From positions 1,662,501-1,726,500 of the forward strand of contig NZ_CP080429.1 in the NCBI RefSeq assembly GCF_019613795.1: DNA of 64,000 nucleotides, written 5' to 3'. This stretch comes from Flavobacterium litorale. GTDB lineage: Bacteria > Bacteroidota > Bacteroidia > Flavobacteriales > Flavobacteriaceae. The notes beneath the pieces are model-generated. The model was not told the DNA's origin. It searched no databases and worked only from the letters and a program-made list of their open reading frames with translations. Shown here piece by piece: positions 60,533 through 64,000 of this stretch (positions within the stretch are counted from its first letter, which is position 1; each line of letters begins with the position of its first letter). Position numbers and translations under genes: made by a program.

Positions 60533-62608
60533 TTAGTTATCGTTTTCGCCGTTATTATCAGCTTCTGCCTGTTGTTTGTTAAAAGCACGCAGTTGTTTTA
60601 GCTTTTCCTTCCACATTTTTAAATCCTCTTTGTGGCGGTCAATATTTTTATGCACTTCTTTTAAAAACGGATTGTCTGACTTGGCATTGGATATAAACTG
60701 AATGTTGTTTTCCAATTGCAGTATTTCACCTTTTACCTCGTCTATTTTACGCATAATGAAAATCTGTTCATTCTGCATTTTACGACTATCTTCATTCTCT
60801 GCAAGGTGTTCTAAACGGTTATTAAACTTAACCATTTCCGTTTCTTTTTTCGATAAACTTAATTTATCAAACAAAGCATCTAGTATCTTATTAAATTTCC
60901 CTTCAATATGCCTTCTGGCTTGTGGTACGCGCCCTATAGCCTTCCAGTTATCAATATGCTTTTTAATCGCATCAAGGTCGGTTTTATGGTCGCCTACTAG
61001 TTCAAATTCTTTTAAAGACTCTAAATATTCCTTCTTCTTATCAAAGGCTTCTATTTCATCTTTATTGGCTTCGTTACGCTTGGCATGGAGCCTATCAAAA
61101 TAGTGGTTACAAGCCGCTTTAAACTCTTTCCATAACGCATCAGAGTATTTTCTGGGAACATGACCAATTTTCTTCCAGTCCTCTTGTATTTGCTTCATTA
61201 CAGGTGTAGTGGCAGTAAAATCTTCGCTATCCTTTAACGACTGTGCTTTTTCTACCAATTCCTGCTTTTTATTCAGGTTGTCCTGTTGGTCTTTTTTGAT
61301 TTCTTTATAAAAAGCATTTTTAACGCTATTAAAGTTTCTTACGGCACCTTTAAAGGCTGCCCAAGTAGCTTCGTTTACCTCCATAGGTACTTTACCCGCA
61401 TTAAAAAATGCAGTACGCAATGCCTCAATTTTTTGTATTTGTCCTTGCCAACCATTGTGGCTAGTTACAGGCTCTTGCGCTATAGCTTCAATTTGCGCTA
61501 TAATTTCTTGTTTTTTCTTTAGGTTTTCTTCTTCACGTTCTCGTAACGTAGCATTGTAGGCTTCACGTTTATCGTGAAGTTGTTTTGTTAATTCGCTAAA
61601 ACGATTCCAAATCGTTTCACGGTGTTCACGTGATACAGGTCCTATTTCCTCTTTCCACATTTTGTGTAACGACTGTAGTTCGCGGAACGCTTTAATAATA
61701 TCCTCTTCGTTAAGCAATTCTTCAACACGGACAATAATACGTTCTTTTTGCTCTAAGTTGTGCTTAAAGTCCATATCTCTTGTTTCCCTATCCAAATGAA
61801 GGTGGTCGTAAAAACGCTCCATATGGAAGTGGAAATTATTCCAAACATGGTTGTATTTATCGCGCGGTATAGGTCCTGCGTTTTTCCATCTGTCACGAAG
61901 TTCACCTACATGCTTTAAGGCTTCTTTCATGTTCTCATCACTATCAACAAGGTTTTTAAGTTCCTCAATAATAGCAAGCCTATTTTCTAAATTACCCTGT
62001 AAGTCGTTTTGTATTTTCTTAAAGTGGTTGTTCTTTCTGTCTTTATACTGGTAATAAATAGTATCAAACTTACCTTTTAGTGGAAAATTATACTCAAAAC
62101 CATCAGTTTCGCCGTCATTCTCATTACTGTATTCTTCTTTTTTTTCCTCTATAAGATGGTTGTACTTTGCATAAAATTCTTTGCGAATATCCTCTATAGC
62201 TCCTTTTACCGACATTACATTTTCAGCCTGAGCAAATTTTTCTAAGGCGTCAGCAAGCTCTTCCATAGAAAGTGCTTCGTAATTCAACTCAGGAAGTTCT
62301 TCTTTTTCCTTAGCAGTGCCATTTTCATCATCTTCGGCATTACTTTCGTCAATAACATCTACAGCAGTACGTTCGTTATCAGCTTCACCGTCAGGCTTTG
62401 CCTTACCTTTATTTAGCATTTCTTCAGGTGCAAAAGGCAATTGTCCTTCTGTTTGGTGGATAGATGTTATATCTTCTGCATCGTCTATATCCTCGTCTAT
62501 ATCCTCAATTTTACTACCAGGCAGGTAGCCATTCTCGAAGGTATCTCCAGCTCCTGTAATTGAATCTCCATCTGCATTTTGCAGGTTATCATTCTTTTCT
62601 TCTAACAT
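60533..62608 (-). CDS. DUF349 repeat protein
   Basis: A 691-residue highly charged, mostly coiled-coil protein. The N-terminal 100 residues are acidic and low in complexity. From about 160, repeated units with the DUF349 sign ELRDRWKNAGPIPRDKYNHVWNNFH and LHKMWKEEIGPVSREHRETIWNRF, DWKKIGHVPRKYSDALWKEFKAACNHYFDRL follow (about five repeats of 70-75 residues). DUF349 proteins are widespread in Bacteroidota; their role is not known. The end is acidic (QQAEADNNGEND). It is transcribed alone, with a 147-base AT-rich gap before aroE. Confidence 0.88.
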   Translation of the reverse strand: MLEEKNDNLQNADGDSITGAGDTFENGYLPGSKIEDIDEDIDDAEDITSIHQTEGQLPFAPEEMLNKGKAKPDGEADNERTAVDVIDESNAEDDENGTAKEKEELPELNYEALSMEELADALEKFAQAENVMSVKGAIEDIRKEFYAKYNHLIEEKKEEYSNENDGETDGFEYNFPLKGKFDTIYYQYKDRKNNHFKKIQNDLQGNLENRLAIIEELKNLVDSDENMKEALKHVGELRDRWKNAGPIPRDKYNHVWNNFHFHMERFYDHLHLDRETRDMDFKHNLEQKERIIVRVEELLNEEDIIKAFRELQSLHKMWKEEIGPVSREHRETIWNRFSELTKQLHDKREAYNATLREREEENLKKKQEIIAQIEAIAQEPVTSHNGWQGQIQKIEALRTAFFNAGKVPMEVNEATWAAFKGAVRNFNSVKNAFYKEIKKDQQDNLNKKQELVEKAQSLKDSEDFTATTPVMKQIQEDWKKIGHVPRKYSDALWKEFKAACNHYFDRLHAKRNEANKDEIEAFDKKKEYLESLKEFELVGDHKTDLDAIKKHIDNWKAIGRVPQARRHIEGKFNKILDALFDKLSLSKKETEMVKFNNRLEHLAENEDSRKMQNEQIFIMRKIDEVKGEILQLENNIQFISNAKSDNPFLKEVHKNIDRHKEDLKMWKEKLKQLRAFNKQQAEADNNGENDN

Positions 62609-62755
62609 TGTGTAAATGCTTAATAATTATACTACTTTGATTGCGAAAGATAGTAAAGGCAACTTAAAATTCAAAGGAAAACATCAATTTACCTAGTATT
62701 TGATATTTTTTTAATGTAAAATAAATAAAATCCTTAATTACAATAGGTTACCCAA

Positions 62756-63499
62756 TTATCGGTTCCAAATTTTCCAAGCCTTTTCTGCCTGATAAACAAG
62801 CATTTGCTTCCCGTTTTGTATTGTAGCTCCGTTTGCTTTGGCTTGTTTTAAAAAAGTTGTCTCCTCAGGATTGTATATTAAATCAAAAGCAATGTGTTCT
62901 GGTGTAAATAGGTTGTAGTTTATAGGTGGGCATTCTTCTATGTTAGGAAATGTGCCTACAGGCGTAGTGTTAATTATTATTTGATACTCTGCGAAAATGG
63001 CTGCATCCAAATCATCATACCCATACACCACATCGCTACTGGTACGCGATACAAAATCGTACTCTATATTTAGCCTTTTCAGTGCGAACGCCACTGCTTT
63101 TGAGGCGCCACCTGTACCCAGTATTAATGCTTTTTTATGCCGCGATTGCACCATGGGTTTAATGGCTTTCCTAAAACCATAATGGTCGGTATTGTACCCT
63201 TTTAGTTTTTTTTTACCCACTACTATGGTGTTTACTGCGCCAATACGTTTTGCATTTTTAGAAACACGATTTAATAGGGGGAGTACTGCCTCTTTATAGG
63301 GTATGGTTACATTTAGCCCTTTAATATTTTCGTTGTCTGAAAGAATAACTTTTAAATCATCTATACTTTCGATATCGAAGTTTTTGTATGTGTATTGTTT
63401 CAGTTTCTCTTTTTTGAATTTTTTGTTGAAGTATCCCGCCGAAAAAGAATAGTCGATGTTACGACCTATTAATCCGAAAACCTTTTTTTTCTTTTTCAT
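62756..63499 (-). CDS. aroE: Shikimate dehydrogenase
   Basis: A 247-residue enzyme that reduces 3-dehydroshikimate with NADPH in the aromatic pathway. Shikimate-binding SFS is at 18-20 in GRNIDYSFSAGYFN, the catalytic lysine is K69 in GLNVTIPYKEAVLPLL, and NTDHYGF holds the conserved Asp. The dinucleotide motif is LGTGGASKAVAFAL. The closing segment LVYQAEKAWKIWN is typical. It is shorter than the E. coli enzyme (272) but all motifs are there. It lies downstream of the TPR gene in the same direction but with a hairpin and 149 bases between. Confidence 0.93.
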   Translation of the reverse strand: MKKKKKVFGLIGRNIDYSFSAGYFNKKFKKEKLKQYTYKNFDIESIDDLKVILSDNENIKGLNVTIPYKEAVLPLLNRVSKNAKRIGAVNTIVVGKKKLKGYNTDHYGFRKAIKPMVQSRHKKALILGTGGASKAVAFALKRLNIEYDFVSRTSSDVVYGYDDLDAAIFAEYQIIINTTPVGTFPNIEECPPINYNLFTPEHIAFDLIYNPEETTFLKQAKANGATIQNGKQMLVYQAEKAWKIWNR

Positions 63500-63587
63500 C
63501 AGGTATGTTTTGTTGTTATCCTATTGTTTTATGATTTTGTACTGATTTTAGTATGCATTTTAACGATAACTCTATACAGGTACAAAT

Positions 63588-63631
63588 AAAAAACCCAACA
63601 AAAATAGTATTTCTATTATTTGCTGGGTTTA
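63588..63631 (-). terminator. Probable terminator after the TPR gene
   Basis: AAACCCAGCAAA and its partner TTTGTTGGGTTTTTT (minus strand) with an AT-rich loop of about 17 bases. It has a long T-run in the minus direction. Confidence 0.7.
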
Positions 63632-63648
63632 TGTAATTGTTAAAATAA

Positions 63649-64000
63649 TTATTTTGTTCGGTGCTGTGCTAAAATATCTTGTACCGTTTTAAAGTTCCAT
63701 ATTGTTGGAAAAAACTCTTCCAATAACACATGATTTTTATAGTTTAGGCGTAGCCCGTTACTCATATGGAAAATACCTTTTTCGCTTTCACTACCCATAA
63801 AGTATAGCCCTGCCAATCGGTATTCAATTTCATATTCCTCTGGATAATACTCTGTAGCTTGTAGCAATGTGGCTATTGCCGATTCATTTTCGCCAATAAA
63901 GCGTAGCGTATCTACCCAAAATAACCATGTATCTAGTTCGTTATCGCCAAACTCTACTGCCTTGCGGTAGCCCTGCTCTGCTTCTTCATGGAAGTTGAGC
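63649..64000 (-). CDS. TPR protein, 3' part only (cut by window edge)
   Basis: The reading frame is open to the end of the window, so the gene continues past 64000. The visible 116 residues read LNFHEEAEQGYRKAVEFGDNE near the edge, then TWLFWVDTLRFIGENESAI, ATEYYPEEYEIEYRLAGLYFM, and end HVLLEEFFPTIWNFKTVQDI. This is the C-terminal end of a tetratricopeptide repeat protein that I recall standing upstream of aroE in Flavobacteria. A short internal start at 63867 is not the real start, because the helical repeats run through it. Confidence 0.8.
   Translation of the reverse strand, partial: LNFHEEAEQGYRKAVEFGDNELDTWLFWVDTLRFIGENESAIATLLQATEYYPEEYEIEYRLAGLYFMGSESEKGIFHMSNGLRLNYKNHVLLEEFFPTIWNFKTVQDILAQHRTK

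Noticed and set aside
1..64000. Search by eye for tRNA, rRNA, riboswitch, CRISPR and IS elements
   Set aside because: No cloverleaf-like sequence, no conserved rRNA stretch, no regular direct-repeat/spacer array and no transposase were recognised. A tRNAscan-SE, Infernal and ISfinder run would be decisive; eye inspection can miss small RNAs.

Overview
The window is AT-rich chromosomal DNA (about one third G+C by eye) from a member of the Bacteroidota, most likely a Flavobacteriaceae of the Flavobacterium type. Supporting signs are two secreted proteins with type IX secretion (T9SS) C-terminal domains (types A and B), SprB-like repeat modules, TonB-dependent outer-membrane receptors, several Flavobacteria-typical families (CsbD, 2TM/LytTR, DUF349, DUF3810, DUF4197, DUF4268, DUF5606), and promoters of the Bacteroidota form TTG-N19..24-TAnnTTTG lying just upstream of many starts. 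The species cannot be named from sequence alone. No rRNA, tRNA, CRISPR array, IS element or prophage was seen.

Layout. 1-8.5 kb: AT-rich leader, a 1086-residue T9SS type B surface protein, a DUF4268 protein, a Nudix CoA pyrophosphatase, an acyltransferase, then a surface pair (ten-repeat protein plus T9SS type A protein). 8.5-15.5 kb: an outer-membrane beta-barrel receptor, TraB/GumN protein, membrane protein plus ECF sigma factor, DUF3810 metallopeptidase-like protein, and aminoacyl-histidine dipeptidase. 15.5-23.5 kb: an overlapping lipoprotein/TPR pair, pentapeptide-repeat protein, DUF6265 lipoprotein, AraC regulator, FAD oxidoreductase divergent from a Fur-family regulator, and prfA. 23.5-27 kb: an accessory cluster of a glycine-rich lipoprotein with a JAMM-like HxH...SxxD motif, a DUF6705-like protein and two tandem paralogous lipoproteins, one frameshifted. 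27-35 kb: pyrF, a BtuF-like protein, DUF4197 with a decayed upstream copy, catalase, and fused isobutyryl-CoA mutase (IcmF). 35-43 kb: twin YD-repeat-like lipoproteins, a TonB receptor, a TPR-like protein, and a LytS-type kinase / 2TM / LytTR regulator operon. 43-46 kb: CsbD, heme A synthase, CCA-adding-type enzyme, and Sua5. 46.3-54.5 kb: a cell-surface glycan locus (sugar aminotransferase, five separate glycosyltransferases, a GT2-GT9 fusion, and an InaA/Kdo-kinase-like protein). 54.5-64 kb: housekeeping genes dapD, ruvX, a FUSC membrane protein, def, DUF5606, mazG, DUF349, aroE and the 3' end of a TPR gene.

Most of the window is ordinary core genome. The parts least explained by known families are: the 23.5-26.9 kb JAMM-like lipoprotein cluster with its duplicated and frameshifted small lipoproteins; the overlapping 343/775-residue pair at 15.6-18.9 kb; the kinase fused to a 2TM domain and followed by two more 2TM proteins; and the glycan locus with its GT17-type enzyme and its GT2-GT9 fusion. 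All functional calls rest on reading motifs and remembered family features. No database search was run.
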